From Clostridiales bacterium (GTDB lineage Bacteria > Bacillota > Clostridia > Saccharofermentanales > Saccharofermentanaceae): a stretch of DNA of 56,933 nt. Shown here piece by piece: positions 24,590 to 32,505 of this stretch; within the stretch, counting starts at the first letter, position 1; each line of letters starts with the position of its first letter. The position numbers were made by a program, and so were the translations under genes. Location: assembly GCA_017509205.1 (NCBI GenBank), contig JAFWQF010000046.1, positions 1 through 56,933 of the forward strand, read 5' to 3'. The notes below the pieces were generated by a model, which saw nothing but the letters and a program-made list of their open reading frames with translations, did no database searches and was not told the DNA's origin.

Positions 24590-25519
24590 TTAGTCAAAAA
24601 GTGATGTGGAGAGGTATCTGTCACCGGAGTCAGGGAGAAGAACTACGATGTTCTTGCCCTTGTTCTCGGGACGTGAAGCGAGGATGGAACCTGCCTTGAG
24701 TGCAGCACCGGATGAGATACCTACGAGGATACCCTCTGTAATTGCGAAACGCTTGCCTTCAGCGAAAGCGTCCTCGTTCTCGATAGCGAGAACTTCATCA
24801 TAGATGTTGGTATCAAGAGTCTCAGGAACGAATCCTGCACCGATGCCCTGGATCTTGTGAGCACCTGCTGTTCCCTTGGAAAGAACAGGGGATGATGCAG
24901 GCTCAACTGCAACAACCTTAACGTTAGGATTCTGTTCCTTGAGGTACTTGCCCGTACCGGTAACGGTTCCGCCTGTACCTACACCTGCTACGAAGATGTC
25001 GACCTTGCCTTCGGACTGGTTCCAGATCTCGGGACCTGTTGTCTTGTAGTGGATGGCAGGGTTTGCAGGGTTAACGAACTGTCCGAGGATCACAGAATCG
25101 GGAATCTCTTTGTTGAGTTCATCAGCTCTTGCGATGGCACCCTTCATTCCCTTTGAACCGTCTGTGAGAACGAGCTTTGCACCGTAAGCTGCGAGGAGCT
25201 TTCTTCTCTCAACGCTCATTGTCTCAGGCAGAGTGAAGATAGCCTGATATCCTCTTGCTGCAGCAACAGCTGCGAGACCGATACCTGTGTTTCCGCTGGT
25301 AGGCTCGATTATCGTTGCACCGGGCTTGAGGAGTCCCTTTTCCTCGGCATCAAGGATCATTGCGTAAGCGATCCTGTCCTTTACCGATCCTGCCGGGTTC
25401 AGGTATTCGAGCTTAGCGAGAAGCGGAGTCTCAAGACCTGCTTCTTTGCTGTAGCGTGAAGCCTTGAACAAAGGTGTGTTGCCGATGAGCTGTGTAAGAT
25501 TCTCTTTGATCTGTGACAT
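24590..25519 (-). CDS. cysK: Cysteine synthase (O-acetylserine sulfhydrylase)
   Basis: The 309-residue PLP enzyme makes cysteine from O-acetylserine and sulfide. The PLP lysine Lys47 lies in NPAGSVKDRIAYAM. The substrate loop is EPTSGNTGIGLA, and GVGTGGTVTGTGKYL binds the cofactor phosphate. The length is normal for CysK. GAAGGAGAT precedes the ATG at 25519. It lies 42 bases after metY on the same strand and is expected to be in its transcript. Confidence 0.95.
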   Translation of the reverse strand: MSQIKENLTQLIGNTPLFKASRYSKEAGLETPLLAKLEYLNPAGSVKDRIAYAMILDAEEKGLLKPGATIIEPTSGNTGIGLAAVAAARGYQAIFTLPETMSVERRKLLAAYGAKLVLTDGSKGMKGAIARADELNKEIPDSVILGQFVNPANPAIHYKTTGPEIWNQSEGKVDIFVAGVGTGGTVTGTGKYLKEQNPNVKVVAVEPASSPVLSKGTAGAHKIQGIGAGFVPETLDTNIYDEVLAIENEDAFAEGKRFAITEGILVGISSGAALKAGSILASRPENKGKNIVVLLPDSGDRYLSTSLFD

Positions 25520-25561
25520 GGTATTATCTCCTTCAATCAATTGTTTATATTTTACCGCTTA

Positions 25562-26848
25562 TTAGATTGCTGCAAAGCCTTTCTCGAGATCGGCGATGAT
25601 GTCATCGATGTGCTCTGTGCCGATGGAAAGACGGATCGTGTTCTGGTAGATACCAACATCGTTGAGCTCTTCTTCGGAAAGCTGTGAGTGTGTTGTGCTT
25701 GCAGGGTGGATTACAAGGCTCTTAACGTCTGCTACGTTAGCGAGGAGTGAGAAGATCTCGAGGTGATCGATGAAGTCGAACGCTTCCTTCTTGCCGCCCT
25801 TTACGTTGAATGTGAAGATGGAGCCGCCGCCGTTGGGGAAGTACTTCTTGTAGACTTCGTGATCAGGGTGATCTGCGAGTGCAGGGTGGAAGACCTTCTC
25901 AACCTTCGGATGATTTGTAAGATATTCAAGAACCTTATTTGTATTTTCGATGTGACGCTCTACGCGGAGAGAAAGTGTCTCTGTGCCCTGGAGGAGCAGG
26001 AATGCTGCGAAAGGTGAGATGGAAGAACCGGTGTCACGGAGCAGGATGGCTCTGATGTAAACTGCGAATGCTGCAGGGCCTGCCGCCTCTGTGAACTTAA
26101 CTCCGTGATAGCTGGGGTTGGGTTCGGAGATCCAGGGATACTTGCCTGACTTAGCCCAATCGAACTTACCGGAATCAACGATAACGCCGCCCAATGTCGT
26201 GCCGTGACCGCCGATGAACTTTGTAGCGGAATGAACTACGATGTCTGCACCGTACTCGATAGGTCTGATGAGGTAAGGTGTACCGAAAGTATTGTCGATA
26301 ACGAGCGGGATGCCTGCTTCGTGAGCGATCTTAGCGAGTGCTTCGATATCCGGGATGTCAGAAGAAGGGTTGCCCAATGTCTCGATGTAGAGAGCCTTTG
26401 TGTTGGGTCTGATGGCTGCTTTTACTTCTTCAAGGTCATGGATGTTGACGAATGTTGTCTCGATGCCATAAAGAGGAAGTGTGTGTGCAAGGAGGTTCTC
26501 GGAACCGCCGTAGATGGTCTTCTGTGCTACGATGTGTTCGCCCTTAACTGCGAGAGCTTCGATTACATATGTGATCGCTGCTGCGCCTGATGCTACTGCA
26601 AGACCTGCTACGCCGCCTTCGAGAGCTGCGATCCTGTCTTCGAAAACACCCTGTGTGGAGTTTGTAAGTCTGCCGTAGATGTTGCCTGCGTCAGCAAGTC
26701 CGAAACGTGCTTCGGCGTGTGCTGAATTACGGAATACGTAAGATGTTGTTGCGTAGATCGGTACTGCTCTTGCGTCACTTGCGGGATCCGGCTGTTCCTG
26801 GCCTACGTGAAGCTGAAGGGTTTCGAATTTATAATTTTTGTTGCTCAT
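25562..26848 (-). CDS. metY: O-acetylhomoserine sulfhydrylase (Cys/Met metabolism PLP enzyme)
   Basis: The 428-residue protein matches MetY from end to end: LHVGQEQPDPASDARAVPIY at the start, YGRLTNSTQGVFEDRIAALE, the PLP lysine in VVHSATKFIGGHG, and SIGTEHIDDIIADLEKGF at the end. It makes homocysteine from O-acetylhomoserine and sulfide; some homologues have other gamma-replacement specificities. AAGGAG precedes the start. The gene sits behind a Cys/Met-rich leader frame and a terminator-like hairpin. Confidence 0.93.
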   Translation of the reverse strand: MSNKNYKFETLQLHVGQEQPDPASDARAVPIYATTSYVFRNSAHAEARFGLADAGNIYGRLTNSTQGVFEDRIAALEGGVAGLAVASGAAAITYVIEALAVKGEHIVAQKTIYGGSENLLAHTLPLYGIETTFVNIHDLEEVKAAIRPNTKALYIETLGNPSSDIPDIEALAKIAHEAGIPLVIDNTFGTPYLIRPIEYGADIVVHSATKFIGGHGTTLGGVIVDSGKFDWAKSGKYPWISEPNPSYHGVKFTEAAGPAAFAVYIRAILLRDTGSSISPFAAFLLLQGTETLSLRVERHIENTNKVLEYLTNHPKVEKVFHPALADHPDHEVYKKYFPNGGGSIFTFNVKGGKKEAFDFIDHLEIFSLLANVADVKSLVIHPASTTHSQLSEEELNDVGIYQNTIRLSIGTEHIDDIIADLEKGFAAI

Positions 26849-26921
26849 AATGATTTCTCCTTTTAGTTAAATGATTTTTTTGTATTTCTGTTTTGGTGAT
26901 AAGGAAGCTGTAATTTTGAAT

Positions 26922-26950
26922 AAAAAAAGGAGCCTTCCTTCGCGCTCCTT
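26922..26950 (-). terminator. Terminator between leader peptide and metY, probable attenuator
   Basis: Read on the minus strand, AAGGAGC (26950-26944) pairs with GCTCCTT (26933-26927) around a 10-base loop, followed by a run of T (bases 26928-26922). It stands after the leader frame and before metY with no second promoter seen between. A GAGAAG overlapping its first arm (26953-26948) can pair with CTTCTC at leader codons 24-26 (27020-27015), a weak possible antiterminator. Confidence 0.7.
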
Positions 26951-26980
26951 CTCATCATCATTTGGTTATATTATCCGGTT

Positions 26981-27091
26981 TCACATTCGTGTATCCTGGT
27001 CGTCCACATGACAAGAGAAGCACTCGATTTCCATCTCGTACCAACAAGGCATCATACACATGCACATGGACTTACGATATGTAGCAGACAT
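26981..27091 (-). CDS. 36-residue Cys/Met-rich leader peptide upstream of metY-cysK
   Basis: The frame has AAAGGAGGAG 5 bases before its ATG at 27091. It encodes seven methionines and five cysteines in 36 residues, with the cluster MCMCMMPC at residues 9-16 and CFSC at 24-27. It lies in the leader of a transcript for methionine- and cysteine-making enzymes and is followed by a terminator hairpin, the layout of ribosome-mediated attenuation. An alternative is a genuine small metal- or Fe-S-binding peptide, given the CxC and CxxC spacing. I know of no named family for it. Confidence 0.75.
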   Translation of the reverse strand: MSATYRKSMCMCMMPCWYEMEIECFSCHVDDQDTRM

Positions 27092-27122
27092 TTGGGCTCC
27101 TCCTTTCCTGAAAAACACTATA

Positions 27123-27141
27123 ACCCACTCGGTTAGTAGGT
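27123..27141. promoter_or_regulatory. IscR-type operator at the leader/metY promoter
   Basis: ACCCACT-N5-AGTAGGT (6 of 7 arm positions complementary) lies directly downstream of the minus-strand -10 box and covers the predicted transcription start. It matches the second operator at 27233-27251 as ACCYACY-N5-RGTAGGT. Confidence 0.7.
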
Positions 27142-27170
27142 AATATACACGACCACTTCCATGATGTCAA
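27142..27170 (-). promoter_or_regulatory. Promoter for the leader-metY-cysK transcript
   Basis: Read on the minus strand: consensus -35 TTGACA (27170-27165), exactly 17 bases, then -10 TATATT (27147-27142). The leader ATG follows about 50 bases later. Confidence 0.8.
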
Positions 27171-27197
27171 GCACCGATTTAAATTTTTTTCTGACCA

Positions 27198-27226
27198 TTG
27201 ACAATAAAGGCTTCATGGTTCATATT
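27198..27226 (+). promoter_or_regulatory. Promoter for the iscS-iscU-regulator transcript
   Basis: Consensus -35 TTGACA (27198-27203), 17 bases, then a weaker -10 CATATT (27221-27226); TATTAT at 27223-27228 is an alternative with a 19-base spacer. It is divergent from the metY promoter. Confidence 0.65.
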
Positions 27227-27232
27227 ATTCGT

Positions 27233-27251
27233 ACCTACCAAAACGGTAGGT
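27233..27251. promoter_or_regulatory. IscR-type operator at the iscS promoter
   Basis: ACCTACC-N5-GGTAGGT is a perfect palindrome, extended by one further T-A pair on each side. It lies just downstream of the -10 box, over the predicted start, exactly as the operator at 27123-27141 does for the divergent promoter. Confidence 0.75.
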
Positions 27252-27307
27252 AAATAGTAAAAATATTCAGATACTTTACATATAAAGATCTGATGAGGAG
27301 GAAAACT

Positions 27308-28498
27308 ATGATATACGCTGACAATGCGGCTACGACCAGGATGAGCCGTTCCGCCATCGAAGCAATGCTGCCTTATATGGATAAATTATATGGAAATCCT
27401 TCAAGCCTTTATTCTTTCGGACAGGAAGCAAAAGAGGCGCTCGAGGATGCCAGGGCAAGAGTTGCAAAGTGCCTTGGCTGTGATCCCAGGGAGATCACCT
27501 TCACATCCGGCGGAAGCGAAGCTGACAACCAGGCTATCTTCTCGGCTGCAAGGCTCGGAGAGAGAAAGGGAAAGAAGCATATTATCTCAACGGCTTTCGA
27601 GCACCATGCCGTGCTTCACACGCTGGACAAGTTAAAGAAGCAGGGATTTGAGATCACTCTGCTTGACGTTCATAAGAACGGAATCGTAACGGCGCAGCAG
27701 GTTGCAGACGCGATCCGCGAGGATACATGCCTTGTAACGATCATGTTTGCAAACAACGAGATCGGAACTATTCAGCCCATCGCCGAAATAGGAAAGGTAT
27801 GCAGGGAAAAGCAGGTGCTTTTCCATACTGATGCGGTTCAGGCGGCAGGACATTTAAAGATAAATACTGTTGAACAGAACATCGACATGCTCTCGCTGTC
27901 TGCTCATAAGTTCCACGGTCCCAAGGGCATCGGCGTTCTCTATGCAAAGCGCGGCATCATGCTCGATAACGTCATCAACGGAGGCGCACAGGAAAAAGGA
28001 AAGAGAGCAGGAACGGAGAACCTTTCGGCTATCATGGGCATGACGGTTGCACTGGAAGAGGCAGTTGCCGGAATCGATGAGAATGCAAAGAAACTCACGG
28101 CACTTCGTGACCGCCTTATAGAGGGACTCGACAAGATACCGTACGGTGAACTCAACGGTGACAGGAACAACCGTCTGCCGAGTAATGTTAACTACTGCTT
28201 TGAGGGTATCGAAGGCGAATCGATGCTGCTTCTTCTGGATGACAAAGGAATCTGCGCATCGTCAGGAAGCGCATGCACATCCGGTTCACTTGACCCGAGC
28301 CACGTTCTTCTTGCAATCGGAAGACCGCACGAGGTTGCACACGGATCACTCAGGCTTTCACTGGGTGAAGACATGACTGAAGATGATATTGATTATCTTA
28401 TAAAGTCAGTAACTGAAGTAGTTACATATCTAAGAAACATGTCACCGTTCTGGCGTGATCTTGTTAACGGCAAGAGAACACACGTTTTCGCAGAATAA
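27308..28498 (+). CDS. iscS: Cysteine desulfurase (IscS/NifS type)
   Basis: The 396-residue PLP enzyme takes sulfur from cysteine as an enzyme-bound persulfide for Fe-S cluster assembly. Lys201 in SLSAHKFHGPKG binds PLP, HTDAVQAAGH carries the conserved His/Asp pair, and Cys323 in SSGSACTSGS is the persulfide residue. The start is ATG 27308 with GAGGAGG upstream, not the in-frame ATG at 27293. It is followed by iscU at 15 bases and the IscR-like gene, the usual minimal Fe-S operon of Clostridia. Confidence 0.95.
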   Translation: MIYADNAATTRMSRSAIEAMLPYMDKLYGNPSSLYSFGQEAKEALEDARARVAKCLGCDPREITFTSGGSEADNQAIFSAARLGERKGKKHIISTAFEHHAVLHTLDKLKKQGFEITLLDVHKNGIVTAQQVADAIREDTCLVTIMFANNEIGTIQPIAEIGKVCREKQVLFHTDAVQAAGHLKINTVEQNIDMLSLSAHKFHGPKGIGVLYAKRGIMLDNVINGGAQEKGKRAGTENLSAIMGMTVALEEAVAGIDENAKKLTALRDRLIEGLDKIPYGELNGDRNNRLPSNVNYCFEGIEGESMLLLLDDKGICASSGSACTSGSLDPSHVLLAIGRPHEVAHGSLRLSLGEDMTEDDIDYLIKSVTEVVTYLRNMSPFWRDLVNGKRTHVFAE

Positions 28499-28513
28499 GA
28501 GAGGAGAATAATC

Positions 28514-28978
28514 ATGGCATTATACAGTGAAAAAGTAATGGATCATTTCAGGAATCCCAGAAACGTAGGCGTCATCGAGGACGCCGACGGTGTAGGTGAA
28601 GCAGGAAATCCTGTATGCGGCGACATCATGAAGATCTACCTTAAGATCGAAAATGACATCATAAATGACGTTAAGTTCGAGACATTCGGATGCGGAAGCG
28701 CGATCGCTTCAAGCTCAATGGCTACAGAACTCATCAAGGGCAAGCCGATCAGCGAAGCTGCAGAGCTCACAAACAAGGCTGTAACTGAAGCTTTGGACGG
28801 ACTTCCTGCAGTAAAACTTCACTGCTCAGTTCTTGCCGAGGAAGCGATAAAGGCTGCTCTTAAGGACTATTTCGACAAGAACGGGATCGAATACGATCAT
28901 GAGAAGTTTGCACCTCACGAAGACTGCGCACACTGCTGTGAGACACCTGAGAGTGCAGCCGGCAAAAATTGTAAATGA
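28514..28978 (+). CDS. iscU: Fe-S cluster scaffold protein
   Basis: The 154-residue IscU-type protein has the three cluster ligands Cys35 (NPVCGD), Cys60 (FGCGSAI) and Cys104 (LHCSVLAEE). Asp37 in the first motif is the residue that keeps clusters labile. The C-terminal tail is extended and carries four extra cysteines (DCAHCCETPE and a final NC), longer than E. coli IscU; such tails occur in clostridial NifU-like scaffolds. It receives sulfur from the desulfurase encoded directly upstream. Confidence 0.93.
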   Translation: MALYSEKVMDHFRNPRNVGVIEDADGVGEAGNPVCGDIMKIYLKIENDIINDVKFETFGCGSAIASSSMATELIKGKPISEAAELTNKAVTEALDGLPAVKLHCSVLAEEAIKAALKDYFDKNGIEYDHEKFAPHEDCAHCCETPESAAGKNCK

Positions 28979-29021
28979 TCCGTCTTTGTGGCAAGATTGA
29001 CCATAAGGAAGGTATAGAAAA

Positions 29022-29432
29022 ATGATGATATCAACCAGGGGACGCTATGCGCTTCGTGTTATAGTCGATCTTGCAGAGAATTCGGTTGACGGATATGTTC
29101 CGATGCGTGAAGTGGCAGAAAGACAGGGTCTTTCCCTCAAGTATCTTGAGAGGATCCTGCCTCTTCTCGTGTCTGAACATCTGGTGGAAGGCGTACACGG
29201 AAAGGGCGGCGGATACCGTCTTTCCAAGGAGCCTTCGAAGATCTCAGTCGGAGAGGTGCTAAGGATCACGGAAGGTGACATAGCGCCCGTTGCCTGTCTT
29301 GAGAACAATGCCGTCAAATGTGAGCATATCAACGACTGCCGCACTCTTCCCGTCTGGAAGGGCTTAAATGACCGTATCAACGAATATCTGGACAGCGTTT
29401 CGATCGCTGACCTGATGAAGGACATTCACTGA
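29022..29432 (+). CDS. Rrf2-family transcriptional regulator of the IscR type
   Basis: The 136-residue winged-helix protein begins MISTRGRYALRVIVDLAEN and has GKGGGYRLSK in the wing. Three cysteines, Cys92, Cys100 and Cys106, stand in the region where IscR holds a [2Fe-2S] cluster, so it should sense Fe-S status. CymR, the cysteine-metabolism relative, lacks these. Its gene ends the iscS-iscU unit. The two ACCYACY-N5-RGTAGGT palindromes in the divergent promoter region are the natural targets. AAGGAAGG lies 9 bases before 29022. Confidence 0.92.
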   Translation: MMISTRGRYALRVIVDLAENSVDGYVPMREVAERQGLSLKYLERILPLLVSEHLVEGVHGKGGGYRLSKEPSKISVGEVLRITEGDIAPVACLENNAVKCEHINDCRTLPVWKGLNDRINEYLDSVSIADLMKDIH

Positions 29433-29437
29433 TCACC

Positions 29438-30274
29438 ATGACCAGTCCCGCCGAGATAGAACAGGACCTGAGGAAAGACAAGGTCTTTCATAACAGGATC
29501 TTTGCAAAGTTTACCAAGGCAATAAGAACTTATGAGATGCTCTCGCCGGGCGATAAGGTAGCTGTCTGCATTTCAGGCGGCAAGGATTCCATGCTCATGG
29601 CAAAGCTCTTTCAGGAGCTTAAGCGCCAGGACAAGTTCCCGTTTGAACTGATATTTCTCGTAATGGATCCGGGGTACAGCCCTGAGGTCAGAACACAGAT
29701 CAAAAGCAACGCGGAGCTCATCGGAGTGCCGATTACCGTTTTCGAGAACAAACTATTCGATGTCGTTTCCGAAAAGGAAAAGTCTCCGTGTTTTCTGTGC
29801 GCCAGGATGAGGCGCGGGGCCCTTTATTCAAAGGCAAAAGAACTCGGATGCAACAAGATCGCACTCGGTCATCACTACGATGACGTCATCGAGACGACGC
29901 TTATGAGCATGCTTTGGAGCGGCCATGTCGAGACCATGATGCCCAAGCTGCACAGCAAGAACTATGAGGGTATGGAACTGATCCGCCCGATGTATCTTGT
30001 CAAAGAGCAGGACATCATTGAGTGGAAAGACAGATACAATCTCAAGTTCTCAGACTGTGCCTGCAGAGTGGCTGATTCAAGGAGCGAAGAAGGGTTCTCT
30101 TCCAAGCGCAGACAGACAAAGGAACTGATAAAAGAGCTGCACAAAACAAACCCCGAAGTTGAGGCGAACATAATGAGCAGCATGGAAAACGTCAGCCTCG
30201 ACAGCGTCATCTCATATACGAAGGACGGGGTCTTCCACAGCTTCATGGATGACTACCGTGACGATCAGGTTTAA
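29438..30274 (+). CDS. TtcA-like PP-loop ATPase, probable tRNA thiolation enzyme
   Basis: The 278-residue protein has the PP-loop SGGKDS at residues 46-51, which activates a tRNA base with ATP. Cys118-x2-Cys121 (PCFLCARMRRG) is followed by a later CAC motif near 208-210. TtcA enzymes use such cysteines to hold an Fe-S cluster and make 2-thiocytidine at tRNA position 32. It starts 5 bases after the regulator stop without its own clear ribosome site, so it is likely translationally coupled. This places a sulfur-using Fe-S enzyme in the same unit as sulfur mobilisation. A related PP-loop role is possible. Confidence 0.85.
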   Translation: MTSPAEIEQDLRKDKVFHNRIFAKFTKAIRTYEMLSPGDKVAVCISGGKDSMLMAKLFQELKRQDKFPFELIFLVMDPGYSPEVRTQIKSNAELIGVPITVFENKLFDVVSEKEKSPCFLCARMRRGALYSKAKELGCNKIALGHHYDDVIETTLMSMLWSGHVETMMPKLHSKNYEGMELIRPMYLVKEQDIIEWKDRYNLKFSDCACRVADSRSEEGFSSKRRQTKELIKELHKTNPEVEANIMSSMENVSLDSVISYTKDGVFHSFMDDYRDDQV

Positions 30275-30361
30275 CCCGATATTTCACACTTTTAAACTTT
30301 ATGAGACACAAGGCTACCAATTCCCTTTGATACAATTTGGGCATCAAAGGAGGTGCCTGCC

Positions 30362-31495
30362 ATGAGTATTGATCTGACCAAGATGCCTAAGATAGGTTTC
30401 GGACTTATGAGACTGCCGGAGACCGACGGAGCGATCGACATCGCAAAAGTCTGTGAAATGGCCGATGCCTATATGGCAGCGGGATTCACGTATTTTGATA
30501 CCGCATATGTCTACCACGGCGGCAACTCCGAGAAAGCGGTAAAGGAAGCCATAGTCAAAAGACATCCGAGAGATTCCTTCACGCTCGCGACAAAGCTTCC
30601 CGCATGGTGCATCAACTCATTGGAAGACAGGGACAAGATCTTCAATGAGCAGCTTGAAAGATGCGGAGTCGATTACTTCGACTTTTACCTGCTGCACAGC
30701 ATCGAAGATGGAAACAACTACAACAACTACGTTAAGTACGACTGCTTCAACTGGGGCATTGAAAAGAGGGCGCAGGGGAAGATAAAGCACTTCGGTTTTT
30801 CTTTCCACGGCACACCCGAGCTTTTAGTTAAGGTGCTCGATGAACATCCGGAAATAGAGTTCGTACAGATCCAGCTAAACTATGCTGACTGGGACAACAA
30901 GATCGTTCATTCAGGCGAACTCTACAAGATATTGAGTGAACGCAATATTCCGATAATCGTAATGGAGCCCTGTAAGGGCGGCACTCTCGCAAGGCTTGAT
31001 GACGAGTGTTCTGAGATACTTAAGCAGATCCGTCCAGACAAGTCTGTTGCATCCTGGGCTTTCCGTTTCGTGGGAAGCCTTCCCGGTGTTACTACGATCC
31101 TGAGCGGCATGTCCACGCAGGATCAGATCGATGACAACATGAATACTTTCAAGAATTTCGAGCCGCTCACTGATGAAGAAAAGGCTGCGATCGAAAAGGT
31201 TAAGGAGATCATGTTCCGCGTTGAGCTCATAGGCTGCACAGCCTGCAGATACTGCGTTGACGGGTGCCCCATGAGGATCAGCATTCCCGATGTCATCAGT
31301 GCGGTCAACACAAAGCGTAAGTTCCCGGGGGATTTCAGGCCGAACTTCTTCTATAACGGACTCGTTGACAGAGACGGAAACGGAAAGTCATCCGCGTGCA
31401 TCGGCTGCGGCCAGTGCGAAGGAGTCTGTCCCCAACATCTGCCGATAATCAGTATAATGAAGGAAGCGGCAGAGAAGTTCGAATCAAATAACTGA
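30362..31495 (+). CDS. Aldo/keto reductase with ferredoxin-type 4Fe-4S domain
   Basis: The 377-residue protein has an aldo/keto reductase barrel (GFGLMRLPETDG at the start, YFDTAYVYHGGNSE with the catalytic Tyr) and a C-terminal ferredoxin-like domain. The latter has CTACRYCVDGCP and CIGCGQCEGVCPQHLP, enough cysteines for two 4Fe-4S clusters. Such fused oxidoreductases are common in anaerobes; the substrate is unknown. The start is ATG 30362 with AAAGGAGG 8 bases before it. Confidence 0.92.
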   Translation: MSIDLTKMPKIGFGLMRLPETDGAIDIAKVCEMADAYMAAGFTYFDTAYVYHGGNSEKAVKEAIVKRHPRDSFTLATKLPAWCINSLEDRDKIFNEQLERCGVDYFDFYLLHSIEDGNNYNNYVKYDCFNWGIEKRAQGKIKHFGFSFHGTPELLVKVLDEHPEIEFVQIQLNYADWDNKIVHSGELYKILSERNIPIIVMEPCKGGTLARLDDECSEILKQIRPDKSVASWAFRFVGSLPGVTTILSGMSTQDQIDDNMNTFKNFEPLTDEEKAAIEKVKEIMFRVELIGCTACRYCVDGCPMRISIPDVISAVNTKRKFPGDFRPNFFYNGLVDRDGNGKSSACIGCGQCEGVCPQHLPIISIMKEAAEKFESNN

Positions 31496-31511
31496 TCCTG
31501 CCGGATCGGTG

Positions 31512-32411
31512 ATGAAGGACGACAAGAAAGAAACCATCAAAGTAGCAGGCATTTGTTTTTTAGGGGTCCTGATGTTCGGAGGAGCAGGGGCCTACCTTCT
31601 GTTCGGCAATGATAAGAGTACCACCCGTACTGAACAGATACTGTATGCTGCCATTGCCGGTTTTCTGATGTTGCTTTGTCTGGCAGTCGCGATCCTTTTT
31701 ATCTATTCGTACTATAAAAAGCATGTTAATCCCCCGGAAGGCAAGACCGATGAAGATATCAGGAGAGAGTCAGCGATCCACCAAAAGCTTCCCGGCAAAG
31801 ACATGTACGATGTCATCAGACGCTACAGGAAGAGAAACTACAGAAACAGGGTCCTTGCCATAGGTTTCGCATGTGTTCTGATCATTGCCCTCTTCCTGAT
31901 AAAGATGTCCGGTGAATTCGACATGGACTGGCGGATCAGCGTTGCCCTTGGCGTGCTGACGATCATCGTGACTTTTGTCATCGCGGGCAAAAAGGAATTC
32001 TCATATTCGGGTGAACTCGATTTTAAGAAGGCCGTTGCAAAATCAGGTGCAGATCCTGTCCGTTTAAATGCTGATTTCATGATGGGTTCCCACTTTGCGC
32101 TGCCTGACGGAATGGTCATGCTCGGCAGGGATTATCTGGTAGTTTTCGCGAAAGGTCTCTGTGAAGTGGCAGATGTCAGCAAGATAGCAAAGATCAGCAA
32201 GGATTGCTTTTCGTCGACGGTAAACGGCTCAAAGTTCACGACTTACAGGGTCAAGATCTTCATGAATGGCGGCGGCTGGTTAAGGTTCAGTTTAAGGGAT
32301 AATATTGAAACGGATCTGTTGCTTAATGAGTTCAGGCTCAGAGGCATCGGATATGAGGATGAAGGCGAAAAGACCGAGAAGGAAATACGGGCGGAAAGAA
32401 AAAAGAAGTAG
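31512..32411 (+). CDS. Membrane protein of unknown function
   Basis: The 299-residue protein has two N-terminal helices (about 10-30 and 45-65), two central helices (about 115-160) and a C-terminal soluble domain that looks like a PH-like fold (LPDGMVMLGRDYLVVFAKGL, then a basic KTEKEIRAERKKK tail). The ATG at 31512 directly follows an in-frame GTG at 31509; no good ribosome site is seen, and the gene follows the reductase stop by 16 bases. Nothing further can be assigned. Confidence 0.75.
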   Translation: MKDDKKETIKVAGICFLGVLMFGGAGAYLLFGNDKSTTRTEQILYAAIAGFLMLLCLAVAILFIYSYYKKHVNPPEGKTDEDIRRESAIHQKLPGKDMYDVIRRYRKRNYRNRVLAIGFACVLIIALFLIKMSGEFDMDWRISVALGVLTIIVTFVIAGKKEFSYSGELDFKKAVAKSGADPVRLNADFMMGSHFALPDGMVMLGRDYLVVFAKGLCEVADVSKIAKISKDCFSSTVNGSKFTTYRVKIFMNGGGWLRFSLRDNIETDLLLNEFRLRGIGYEDEGEKTEKEIRAERKKK

Positions 32412-32505
32412 ATCGCCTGCTAACTGTCTATATCGAAAAACGATAAATTATTATTGAAAATCAAAAGGACATGTGGTAGTCTCTTTCTATCGGAGGGACA
32501 GATAC

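Noticed and set aside
26849..27122. SAM riboswitch or T-box upstream of metY
   Set aside because: No S-box kink-turn pattern and no T-box TGGTACCGC-like sequence is present; the region is explained by the Cys/Met frame and the hairpin.
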